Source of the DNA: Micromonospora craniellae
GTDB lineage: Bacteria; Actinomycetota; Actinomycetes; Mycobacteriales; Micromonosporaceae
Reading direction: 5' to 3'
Length of the DNA: 64,000 nt
NCBI RefSeq assembly: GCF_014764405.1
Contig: NZ_CP061725.1
Coordinates: 4,030,001 to 4,094,000, forward strand
The notes beneath the pieces were generated by a model. The model was not told the origin of the DNA and did no database searches. It saw only the letters and a list, made by a program, of their open reading frames with translations. Below, piece after piece: positions 14,993 to 22,719 of this stretch (position 1 is the first letter of the stretch; every line of letters starts with the position of its first letter). A program made the translations under genes and the position numbers.

Positions 14993-16883
14993 CCAGACGT
15001 TGGTTCGTGTGGCACCGCAGCCGGAGTTGGGCCGGCCCGTCCGGGTGGAGCACGAACCGGCGAGGCCCGAGCCGGTGCCGCACGGGCCGGAGCAGGAGAA
15101 GACACTGGCGATCTGGCAGTCGGCACGAGCCTTCGGGTTGGTCGCGTTTCCGGCGACGGCGCTCTCGTTCCTCCTCGTTGCGATTTCCTTCGCCGGTGGA
15201 CGCAGCGATGCCGGTTGGGCGACAGGCGCCTACTGGAGTGGTCAACTTCTGCTCATCGCCGTGACCGGGGCGGCGTGCCTGCACCCTCGGCTGACTCCGG
15301 CACTACGGGTCGCATCACTCTTCGCGTTCACCGCGGCACAGTACGCGATCAAGGTCGCGTACTCGCCGATCAACTTCAAGTTCGCCGACGAGCTCCAGCA
15401 CTGGCAGACCACCCTCGGCATGCTGGACAGCGGGCGGCTCTTTCCGACGAACTACAGTCTGCCGATCAGCCCGGTCTTCCCCGGGCTGGAGATCCTGACC
15501 GTGACTGTCATGCACGTCACCGGGCTGGCGTTCTTCCCCGCCGCAGTGGTGGTGTGTGCCGCGTCGACGATGCTGCTGACCGCGGCGGTGCTGGCCCTGG
15601 TGCGGCAGGTGACTCCCCGTTGGGACATCGTCGCGCTGGCGACCCTTGTCTACCTGACCAACCCGAACCACGGCTTCTTCACCTCCATGTTCCTCTACAC
15701 CACTGCGGCCCTGCCGATGTTGGCGCTCGCCTTTACGCAGGTGGTGAGCCTGCTGCGGGATCCTCGGCGCCCGGTCGGGCGAGTCCTGCTCGGGCTGCTG
15801 TTCTGCGGCGGTGTGCTGGTCACCCATCACCTGACGATGGTGGTGTGCGTGGCGTTGCTGCTCACCGCAGTGCTCTGCGCTGCGGCACTGCGCCCGCTGC
15901 GACGCTCGTTGCCGGCGGTGGGCACGCTCGTCGCCTTGGTCTGCGCGATGACCACGGCCTGGGTGGCGTTCGTCGCGCCTGCCGCCGTCAGCTACCTCGG
16001 GGGACCTCTGATCGCGCTCGCGGAGACCTTCACGCAGCTCGGCGGGGGGCCGTCGGGTCCCTCGGTCGCGTCGACCAAGCCGATGACCGAGACGGCGTTG
16101 TCCGCGGCGGCGATCCTCGTGCTCGGCGGTGCGGCCGGACTGCTCGGGCTCTGGGCACTGCGTCGACGGATCTGGTGGCTGGCGGTGCTGCTCATCGGCA
16201 TGGCCGGTCTCGAAGCGGCGATCATCATCATCCGGGTCGTCAGTCCACGCGGGGAGGAGTTGGCAGGGCGAGCCCCGGCCTATGTGACGTTGCTGGTGGC
16301 GGTGGTTCTCGCGCTGGGTCTACAGCATCTGCGGGTCGCTCTCACCGGTGCGCGGCGGATCGCGGCAGCCGGGTTGGCACTGCTCGTGCTCTTCCTCGGC
16401 GGACTGACAGCCGGATGGCCCCCGTACTGGCTGCGGGTACCCGGCACCTACCACGTCGCCGGGTACGAGGCGTCCATCGAACCGCACACGCTGGGGCTGG
16501 GCTGGTGGGCGCGGGAGAACCTGCCCGCCGGTAGTCGGTTCGTCGCCGACTTCGGCAACCAGAACGTGCTGGGCACCATCGGCGGACTGGATCCGGTGAA
16601 CAGTCCGGCGGGGATCTTCTACCGTCCCGCTTTCGACTGGAGCGACCGGTCGATGGTGCAGGCACTCTCCGTGCGGTATCTCGTCGCAGACCGGCGCCTG
16701 CTCGACCAACCACCGGTACGCGGCACGTTCTTCATCGGCGACCACCCGCCGGGGTTGGACACCAGCGGTCCCTTCCCGCCGGAAGCGCTGGCCAAGTTCG
16801 ACACCGTCGAGGGGATGGGCGTCGTCTTCGACGACGGGATGATCCGCGTGTACGACCTGAGGAACAGCCGATATGCCTGGTAA
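14982..16883 (+). CDS. Polytopic membrane protein, likely GT-C-type glycosyltransferase
   Basis: 633 residues from a GTG start, overlapping the previous gene by 11 bp. A polar N-terminus of about 45 residues is followed by roughly 10-12 hydrophobic segments to about residue 480, then a soluble C-terminal domain of about 150 residues. An extracytoplasmic loop after the second or third helix has FKFADELQHW, the acidic pair expected in GT-C enzymes that use polyprenyl-linked sugars. It likely acts outside the membrane on lipid-linked glycan. No closer family was recognised. Confidence 0.7.
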   Translation: MTVDQTLVRVAPQPELGRPVRVEHEPARPEPVPHGPEQEKTLAIWQSARAFGLVAFPATALSFLLVAISFAGGRSDAGWATGAYWSGQLLLIAVTGAACLHPRLTPALRVASLFAFTAAQYAIKVAYSPINFKFADELQHWQTTLGMLDSGRLFPTNYSLPISPVFPGLEILTVTVMHVTGLAFFPAAVVVCAASTMLLTAAVLALVRQVTPRWDIVALATLVYLTNPNHGFFTSMFLYTTAALPMLALAFTQVVSLLRDPRRPVGRVLLGLLFCGGVLVTHHLTMVVCVALLLTAVLCAAALRPLRRSLPAVGTLVALVCAMTTAWVAFVAPAAVSYLGGPLIALAETFTQLGGGPSGPSVASTKPMTETALSAAAILVLGGAAGLLGLWALRRRIWWLAVLLIGMAGLEAAIIIIRVVSPRGEELAGRAPAYVTLLVAVVLALGLQHLRVALTGARRIAAAGLALLVLFLGGLTAGWPPYWLRVPGTYHVAGYEASIEPHTLGLGWWARENLPAGSRFVADFGNQNVLGTIGGLDPVNSPAGIFYRPAFDWSDRSMVQALSVRYLVADRRLLDQPPVRGTFFIGDHPPGLDTSGPFPPEALAKFDTVEGMGVVFDDGMIRVYDLRNSRYAW

Positions 16884-17634
16884 GCAGAGCTTCTGGCCAT
16901 TTCTCGTCGTCCTCGTCTTCGGGCTCGGCGCGTGGCTCGACTGGGCCGTGCTGCGGGTACCCGCAGGACTGGTGTTGATCCTGCTGACCCCGGGTTGGCT
17001 CGTCCTGCGGCTCTCCCGGGCGCGGCTTACCTGGTGGTACCGCGCGGTCCTGGCTGCCGGAATCTCGTTCGCGCTGGCCATGAGCTCGCTGCTGGTCCTG
17101 GAACTCTTCGCGGTGACCGCCACACCGACGGTGGTCGGCGTCCTCGTCGCGGGCGTCACCCTGCTGCTCGCCGTCGCCGACCTGCTGGTCGGGAGGTTCG
17201 CCAACCGGCTCACCGCCGCCCCGGTCGCCCCCCGGCTCTCGCGGGGCTCGGTCCCGCCGGTACGCCGGCTCGCCGCACCAGTGCTGGCGGGTCTGCTCAC
17301 CGTCGGACTGGCCGCCACCGCGTGGGGTGTCTCCGTCGCCAGTGAACGCGACCACACGTCAGTCACGTTCACCCAGGTCGGGCTGGTGCCCCTGAACGAT
17401 GCGCCCCGCACCCTCACGGTCAGCGTCACCAACCGGGAGGGGCGGCAGGTGGCGTACCGGGTGGTCATCGATGCGCCGGGTGCCGAGCCGCAGGAGATGC
17501 CGGTGACGCTCGACGACGGCGACCGGTGGGATCAGCGAGTCACCGCCGCGGAAGCCGGGACCGTCGAGGTCACCGTGCACGGTGGCAGCGAGGTACCGAC
17601 CGGAGCCCGATCGGTACGGGCGGTGGTGTTGTGA
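16873..17634 (+). CDS. DUF1616-like membrane protein
   Basis: 253 residues, overlapping the upstream gene by 11 bp. The N-terminal half has four to five membrane helices, including VPAGLVLILLTPGWLVLRL, a signature-like segment of DUF1616 proteins. One more helix lies near residue 135-155. An extracytoplasmic beta-rich C-terminal domain of about 90 residues follows (LTVSVTNREGRQVAYRVV). DUF1616 proteins are common next to archaeal and bacterial surface-glycan genes, but their role is unknown. Confidence 0.65.
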   Translation: MPGKQSFWPFLVVLVFGLGAWLDWAVLRVPAGLVLILLTPGWLVLRLSRARLTWWYRAVLAAGISFALAMSSLLVLELFAVTATPTVVGVLVAGVTLLLAVADLLVGRFANRLTAAPVAPRLSRGSVPPVRRLAAPVLAGLLTVGLAATAWGVSVASERDHTSVTFTQVGLVPLNDAPRTLTVSVTNREGRQVAYRVVIDAPGAEPQEMPVTLDDGDRWDQRVTAAEAGTVEVTVHGGSEVPTGARSVRAVVL

Positions 17635-19001
17635 GTCGGCTACGGGCGCTGGTCCGCGACAGTTCGATGCTGCGTTCCGCCGCCGCCCTCTACGGCTCGA
17701 CGGTCGTCACCGCCGGTCTCGGTTTCGCGTTCTGGGCGGTGGCGGCACGCCTCGCCTCGCCCGCCGAGGTCGGCTCCGCCGCGGCTGCCATCTCCGCGAT
17801 GCAGCTCATCGGTTCGTTCTGCACGTTCGGCCTGGGTAGCCTGCTCATCGCCGAGTTGGCACGGCGTCCAGCCAGCGTGCCCTGGCGCCTCGTCAGTGCG
17901 AGTCTGGCGGTCAGCGCGACCGCCGGCCTCGTCCTGTCGTATCTGCTCGTGCTCGTCGTCGGTGGCATCCTGGGAATCGGTGGTCCCCTCTTCACCACCT
18001 GGTCCGGGCAGTTCCTCTTCGCGCTCGGTGTGGCCGGGCACGCCGCTACCGCGGTGCTCGATCTGGCCCTGGTCGGGGCGAAGCTCTCCGGCCGCCAGTT
18101 GTTGCGCAACGCCAGCTTCGCCGTCGCCAAGCTGGCCGCGTTGCCGATCTTCGCCGCGGTCATCGGCCTCTCGGCAGGCTGGATCTATGCCGCCTGGCTG
18201 GCTGGCGCGGTCCTCTCGGTCGGTGTGGTCCTGTCCCGCAGCTCCCGTCCGTCCCGGTGGTTGCGTCTTCCGGCGTCGCCCACCGCGCTACGTGGCCTTG
18301 GCGCGAAGGCCACCGGTCACCACGTCATCAACGTCTCCGCCCACGCCCCGTCGCTCGTCCTGCCGATGGTCGTCGCGACGGTGCTGCATCCGGTGGACAA
18401 CGCCGGCTTCTACATGGCGCTTCAGATCGCGAGCTTCGCCTGGGCCGTCTCGGTGCACATGTCGACCGCGTTGTTCGCCGTGTCGGCGGGCGACCATTCC
18501 CGCCTACGCCGTGAGCTGCATGTGGCGATGCGGACGGCGCTGCTGGTCACAGCGGTGGGAGCGGTGGCCAGCCCTCTGCTCGGTGCTTGGGCGCTGGGCA
18601 TCCTCGGATCGGCGTACGTGGCGGCGGCACCGGCACTGACCCTGCTCATCGTGGCGACGCTGCCGGCAGCGGTCAAGGCGCTGTTCATCGCGGTCTGCCG
18701 GGTGCAGGGCAGGCTCCGGTTGGCTGCCACGAGTGTGCTGTCGGGGTCGGCGTTGGAGATCGCGCTGGGGTCGGTCGGTGCCTTCTACGGCGTGACCGGC
18801 GTGGCGGCGGGCTTCCTGCTCGCCACGGTCGTGCAGGCAGTCGTGATGTGGCCACGTGTGGCCCACGCCGCGGGCTACCGGATCGCCTACCGTCGGTCGG
18901 CGCCGACGCCGGACCCGGTCGCCGCCGGGGCGGAGCCGGACGCGGCGGAAACGTCCGGTCGGGAGGAACCCGTGCCAGCGGGAGAGTCCGGTCGTGGCTG
19001 A
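17631..19001 (+). CDS. Polysaccharide flippase (Wzx/MATE-like)
   Basis: About 456 residues from a GTG in a GTGA overlap with the previous stop; the frame is open to 17526, but that part is inside the DUF1616 gene. It has roughly 12-14 hydrophobic helices, beginning AALYGSTVVTAGLGFAFWAVAARLASPAEVG, a clear start of the polysaccharide-export flippase superfamily. It likely turns the lipid-linked glycan made by the neighbouring transferases to the outer face of the membrane. The C-terminal 40 residues are polar and Pro/Glu-rich. Confidence 0.85.
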   Translation: MSRLRALVRDSSMLRSAAALYGSTVVTAGLGFAFWAVAARLASPAEVGSAAAAISAMQLIGSFCTFGLGSLLIAELARRPASVPWRLVSASLAVSATAGLVLSYLLVLVVGGILGIGGPLFTTWSGQFLFALGVAGHAATAVLDLALVGAKLSGRQLLRNASFAVAKLAALPIFAAVIGLSAGWIYAAWLAGAVLSVGVVLSRSSRPSRWLRLPASPTALRGLGAKATGHHVINVSAHAPSLVLPMVVATVLHPVDNAGFYMALQIASFAWAVSVHMSTALFAVSAGDHSRLRRELHVAMRTALLVTAVGAVASPLLGAWALGILGSAYVAAAPALTLLIVATLPAAVKALFIAVCRVQGRLRLAATSVLSGSALEIALGSVGAFYGVTGVAAGFLLATVVQAVVMWPRVAHAAGYRIAYRRSAPTPDPVAAGAEPDAAETSGREEPVPAGESGRG

Positions 19002-19983
19002 ACCAGTGCGGCACGTCGACCAGACAGGCTCCGACTCGACGGTCAGCGTTGTCATCCCCACGATCGGGCGGCCCAGTCTGCGCCGAGCGGTGCAGAGCGC
19101 GCTGGGTCAGACCCGCCCTCCCCACGAGGTCCTGGTCGTCTTCGACGGCCAGGCACGCGACCACGCGGCGCGGTGGCGTGACCGGTGGCCGGACGCTCCG
19201 GTCCGGATCGTCGTGGCGGACGGCGGCGGACCGACTGCCACCCGCACAGCCGGGGTCCGGGCCGCCACCGGCACTCTGATCGGCTTTCTCGACGACGACG
19301 ACGAGTGGCTGCCGACGAAGCTCGCCGAGCAGGTCACCCGGCACGACGCGCTATGTGCCGAGATCGCCTATCCGGTGGTCATCGCGCAGTGTGTCGATGT
19401 GGACGAGGAAGGACGGGTGCTCTTCGTGCCGAAACCGGTCACCGGCGTTCATCCGTTGGGTGACCGGCTGTTCCGGCGGACGTCGGTGCGGCAACGTACC
19501 GCGCTCGGCGGGTCGTCGGCGATCCTGGCACCGCGCGAACTGCTCCTGGCCGAGCCGCTCAACCCTGCGATCAACCTGCACGAGGACTGGGAGTGGCTGC
19601 TGCGGGCCGACCGCCGGGCCGACGTGCGGGTGACGGTGGTGGAGCGTCCGCTGCTGCGCTACCTGCTCAACCGTCCCGGTACCTCGGCAGGCTCGCCAGG
19701 GAAGGGCTGGTGGGAGAGTGTGGCCTTCGGCAGGTCGGCAGATCTGTCACCACGGGCGCTCGGTGATTTCCTGATCACGGTGAGCGCACCGATCGCGGCG
19801 GCCCGGGGCTCCCGCCGGGACGCATGGAGCATCGCCGCGCTCGCCGTGCGGGAAGGCCGGCCGGGCCTGCCCGCGGTCAGTATGTTCCTGCTGTTGATGA
19901 CCACCCCGGCCCGGTTCCGGTGGGCCGCCGCCGCGCTGCTCCAACGGCTGCGGCATCGAGGCGACCCAGGGTCGCAGCCGTAG
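18994..19983 (+). CDS. GT2 family glycosyltransferase
   Basis: About 329 residues from a GTG that overlaps the flippase end by 8 bp. The GT-A signature runs VSVVIPTIGRPSLRRAVQSAL, EVLVVFDGQ, and the metal-binding GFLDDDDEWLPTKL. The acceptor region contains HEDWEWLLRADRR, the ED catalytic-base area. A hydrophobic C-terminus (VSMFLLLMTTPARFRW) may contact the membrane. It is the last gene of the plus-strand glycan block and ends 17 bp before the convergent operon; no terminator hairpin was seen in that gap. Confidence 0.87.
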   Translation: MAEPVRHVDQTGSDSTVSVVIPTIGRPSLRRAVQSALGQTRPPHEVLVVFDGQARDHAARWRDRWPDAPVRIVVADGGGPTATRTAGVRAATGTLIGFLDDDDEWLPTKLAEQVTRHDALCAEIAYPVVIAQCVDVDEEGRVLFVPKPVTGVHPLGDRLFRRTSVRQRTALGGSSAILAPRELLLAEPLNPAINLHEDWEWLLRADRRADVRVTVVERPLLRYLLNRPGTSAGSPGKGWWESVAFGRSADLSPRALGDFLITVSAPIAAARGSRRDAWSIAALAVREGRPGLPAVSMFLLLMTTPARFRWAAAALLQRLRHRGDPGSQP

Positions 19984-20000
19984 CTCGCTCGCGCACTTCG

Positions 20001-20939
20001 TCACCTGCGTCGGACGTAGGCCACTGTCTCCAGGATCCCGCGCAGGAGCCGCGCGACGAAGTCCTCGGCCCGCCACAGGCGCAGTCGGCCCGCTACCACC
20101 AGCGCGCCCTTCAACAGCAGCACCGTGAGGGGAACCACGAAGCCGAGCCGCAGGCTCGCCGCCACCACCCGCCGCAGGCGGGCCACCACAGCCGGCTCAT
20201 CCTCAGCGTGCGTCGCAGAGGGTTTGACCTGCCAACGTTCCTCCATCGCGCGTACGGCGGCGCCACGGGTGCTCGCCTCTTGCAGGAACGAGGCGTTGGT
20301 CTTCTCGTGCAGGTGCAGGCCAATGGCGTCACGGTCGAAATGCCCGGTGGCACCCACCGCGCGCAGCCGCAGGCCGAGATCGAGGTCCTCGAAGTAGCGC
20401 AGCCGGCCCTCCTCCCGCAGTTCCTCGGCGGCCAGGTAGAGCGAGCGTTCCATGCTGACGTTCCCGCCCCACAACCCTTCGAGGACCATGGTCGGGTCAC
20501 GGTCCCACCGGCGCATCGCGCGTTCGTAGTCGGCGGCGAAGATCCGGCTGCTGACCTGCCCGCACCGATGTCGGGGCATGTCTGCCACGGGGATGTACCC
20601 GGCGAGCACCGCACCGGAGCGCCCGATGTGGAAGGCGCGGTGGCGGTCGACCAGCGCCTCGCCGGGAACGATGTCGTCGTCGGTGATGAAGACGATCTCC
20701 GAGGTGGCGTGGCGTATCCCTGCCGCACGTGCCCGTGCCGGACCGACGTTCTCCGGTAACTCCAGCACGTGCAGCCGCGGCTCGCGCAGTCCGTCGAGAT
20801 AGGCACGGGGCTCCGGCTGAGGACCGTCGAGCACCACGATCAACTCGTCCGGCTCCTGCCTCAGGTAGGCGGGCACCACCCGGCGGAGCAGGTCGGTCCG
20901 GTGGTACGTGGGCATGACGACCGCGATGCTCAGCGCCAC
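20001..20939 (-). CDS. GT2 family glycosyltransferase, last gene of the second-catechol operon
   Basis: 312 residues from a GTG that overlaps the pobA stop by 10 bp; an upstream open frame to 21131 is inside pobA and rejected. GT-A motifs: IAVVMPTYHRTDLLRRVV, LIVVLDGPQPEP, metal-binding VFITDDDIVPGEALV, and the acceptor-side FEDLDLGLRLRAVG. One or two hydrophobic segments lie near the C-terminus. Because it is translationally linked to pobA, chorismate lyase and the A-T-TE gene rather than to the plus-strand block, it may handle a sugar partner of the aromatic product; that is inference. Confidence 0.85.
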   Translation of the reverse strand: MALSIAVVMPTYHRTDLLRRVVPAYLRQEPDELIVVLDGPQPEPRAYLDGLREPRLHVLELPENVGPARARAAGIRHATSEIVFITDDDIVPGEALVDRHRAFHIGRSGAVLAGYIPVADMPRHRCGQVSSRIFAADYERAMRRWDRDPTMVLEGLWGGNVSMERSLYLAAEELREEGRLRYFEDLDLGLRLRAVGATGHFDRDAIGLHLHEKTNASFLQEASTRGAAVRAMEERWQVKPSATHAEDEPAVVARLRRVVAASLRLGFVVPLTVLLLKGALVVAGRLRLWRAEDFVARLLRGILETVAYVRRR

Positions 20940-22087
20940 GACCAGCCCACCGCAAACGGCAGACCGACGTAGTTCTCCGCGAGATTGCGGGCCGCGCTGG
21001 GTGCGGCCACGACCCGGTCCAGTTCGGCGTGCCGTAGCCGCTCGTCGAACGCGTCCGTTCCGGTCAGGTTGTGCAGCAGCGCGGTCATCCACCACGAGAA
21101 GTGCTGTACCTGCCAGACCCGCCGTAGGCACCGGGCGGAGTACTTCGCCAACTCGTCCGGCGTACCCGCGTAGTGCGCGCCTAGGCCGTACGAGAGGGCG
21201 ACCGCGTCGGCCACGGCGAGGTTGAGGCCCTTCGCGCCGGTGGCGGGAACGATGTGCGCGGAATCGCCGACGAGGAAGAGACTGCCGTGTCGCATCGGCT
21301 CGACGACGAAACTGCGCAGCGCCGTCACGCCACGATCGAAGATCTCACCCTGTTCCAGACCGGGTTCGCCCAGGCGGCGGCTCAGCGCCGCCCAGATCCG
21401 GTCGTCGGGCCAGTCGGTGAGGCTGGTGTCGGGCGGCACCTGTAGGTACTGCCGGGTCACCGTCGGCCCACGCATGCTGTGCAGGGCGAAACCGTCCGGG
21501 TGGCGGGCGTAGATCAGTTCTTCGGCGGCGGGTTTGGTGCGGGCCAGAATGCCGAGCCAGGCGCACGGGTAGACGCGTTCGTAGGCGCTGAGCGCGCCGG
21601 TCGGGATCGAGGCCCGGCTCACGCCGTGGAATCCGTCGCATCCGGCGACGAAGTCACAGTCGACGGTACGCTCCACACCCTCGTGCACGAACGACACCCG
21701 GGTGTCGTCGACGCGTACCGAATCGACCTCGAAGAGGATCGGTGGTGCCAGCGATGCGATGAGGTCCTTGACCAGCTCTTGCTGGGCATAGACGGTGATG
21801 GCCTGACCGCCGGTCAGTTCGGCGAAGTCGATGCGGTGGGTGGCACCGTCGAAGCGTAGGTTTATGCCGTGGTGCAGCATCCCCTCACGACGCAACCGGT
21901 CGGCGAGACCGATCTCGGTGAGGAGGTCGACCGTCGGCTGCTCCAGCACACCGGCCCGGACCCGCGACTCGATGTGGGCCTGGCTCTGCGCCTCGATGAC
22001 CACGCACTCTATGCCCTGCCGGTGCAGCAGGTGGGCCAGGGTCAGACCAGCTGGCCCGGCACCGATCACACAGACCTGGGTTCTCAC
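20930..22087 (-). CDS. pobA: 4-hydroxybenzoate 3-monooxygenase (PobA)
   Basis: Flavin-dependent aromatic hydroxylase, 385 residues, converting 4-hydroxybenzoate to 3,4-dihydroxybenzoate (protocatechuate) with NADPH and O2. Nearly full-length similarity to known PobA is visible: FAD motif IGAGPAGLTLAHLL at the start, SRVRAGVLEQPTVDLL, VAGCDGFHGVSRASIP, FVVEPMRHGSLFLVGDSAH followed by ATGAKGLNLA, and the C-terminal AENYVGLP with the conserved active-site tyrosine. The GTG start overlaps the chorismate lyase stop (GTGA). In catabolic loci PobA sits beside ring-cleavage genes; none is present here, which argues for a biosynthetic role. Confidence 0.93.
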   Translation of the reverse strand: MRTQVCVIGAGPAGLTLAHLLHRQGIECVVIEAQSQAHIESRVRAGVLEQPTVDLLTEIGLADRLRREGMLHHGINLRFDGATHRIDFAELTGGQAITVYAQQELVKDLIASLAPPILFEVDSVRVDDTRVSFVHEGVERTVDCDFVAGCDGFHGVSRASIPTGALSAYERVYPCAWLGILARTKPAAEELIYARHPDGFALHSMRGPTVTRQYLQVPPDTSLTDWPDDRIWAALSRRLGEPGLEQGEIFDRGVTALRSFVVEPMRHGSLFLVGDSAHIVPATGAKGLNLAVADAVALSYGLGAHYAGTPDELAKYSARCLRRVWQVQHFSWWMTALLHNLTGTDAFDERLRHAELDRVVAAPSAARNLAENYVGLPFAVGWSWR

Positions 22088-22719
22088 GACGACTCCTCGA
22101 AGACACGGGGTGCGAACCACTCGGTGATCAGGCAGAGCGGCCGACCATCGTCCACGAGCCGCATGAGGTACGTCCTTGCCGGTGTCATGCCGTCGGCGTC
22201 GACGCCGAGACTGGCGCCGCGTACTCCGAGCCGGCGCATACCCCAGTCCCGCAACTCGCGGGAGACGGGCACCCGGGCCGCGGCCAGCATCCGGCCGATC
22301 GGCTCGTCGGTCGAGGCGAGATCGCGGGCGACGGACGCGGGCAGCCGGTCGAGCACGGCCACCACGGCGGCGGCGGCGTAGTCGACGCCGTCGTCACCGG
22401 TCAGCAGCACGTCACGGATCAGGAGTTCGTCGCCGACGGCGGCGTCGAGGTGGTCGATCCCGAGTGCCGCGAGCCACGACAGGTCCGGGGCGTCCAGACC
22501 CGTGTAGAACTCGTCGGCCGGGTACATGATCTCGTCGTGCAGCGGCAGTCGCCAGTGCGAGTGCACCCGGACGGTGATGGTCCGCCCGGTCAGGATCTCC
22601 AGGGCGGTGGTGGTCAACCCGTCACCCCGCAGCACGAGCTGTTCGAGACGGCCGAGCGGCTGTGCCCGGTGCTTCAGCACGATGGCCGGGCCCTGACGTG
22701 AGGTCCCGCGTCGTCGCAT
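22084..22719 (-). CDS. Chorismate pyruvate-lyase-like enzyme (4-hydroxybenzoate forming)
   Basis: 211 residues. It likely splits chorismate into 4-hydroxybenzoate and pyruvate. Features of the UbiC/DUF98 fold are visible: TGRTITVRVHSHWRLPLHDE in the first third and a C-terminal PARTYLMRLVDDGRPLCLI-TEWFAP strand pair carrying the conserved arginine and glutamate. Starts are ambiguous: GTG at 22722 or ATG at 22719, both overlapping the stop of the A-T-TE gene (TGATG). The following gene is PobA, which uses the product directly; this pairing is the best support for function. It is divergent in sequence from UbiC proper, so specificity is inferred. Confidence 0.78.
   Translation of the reverse strand: MRRRGTSRQGPAIVLKHRAQPLGRLEQLVLRGDGLTTTALEILTGRTITVRVHSHWRLPLHDEIMYPADEFYTGLDAPDLSWLAALGIDHLDAAVGDELLIRDVLLTGDDGVDYAAAAVVAVLDRLPASVARDLASTDEPIGRMLAAARVPVSRELRDWGMRRLGVRGASLGVDADGMTPARTYLMRLVDDGRPLCLITEWFAPRVFEESS

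Noticed and set aside
20930..22087. PobA as part of a protocatechuate catabolic cluster
   Set aside because: No pca ring-cleavage genes, PobR-type regulator or transporter nearby; chorismate lyase upstream argues for synthesis.
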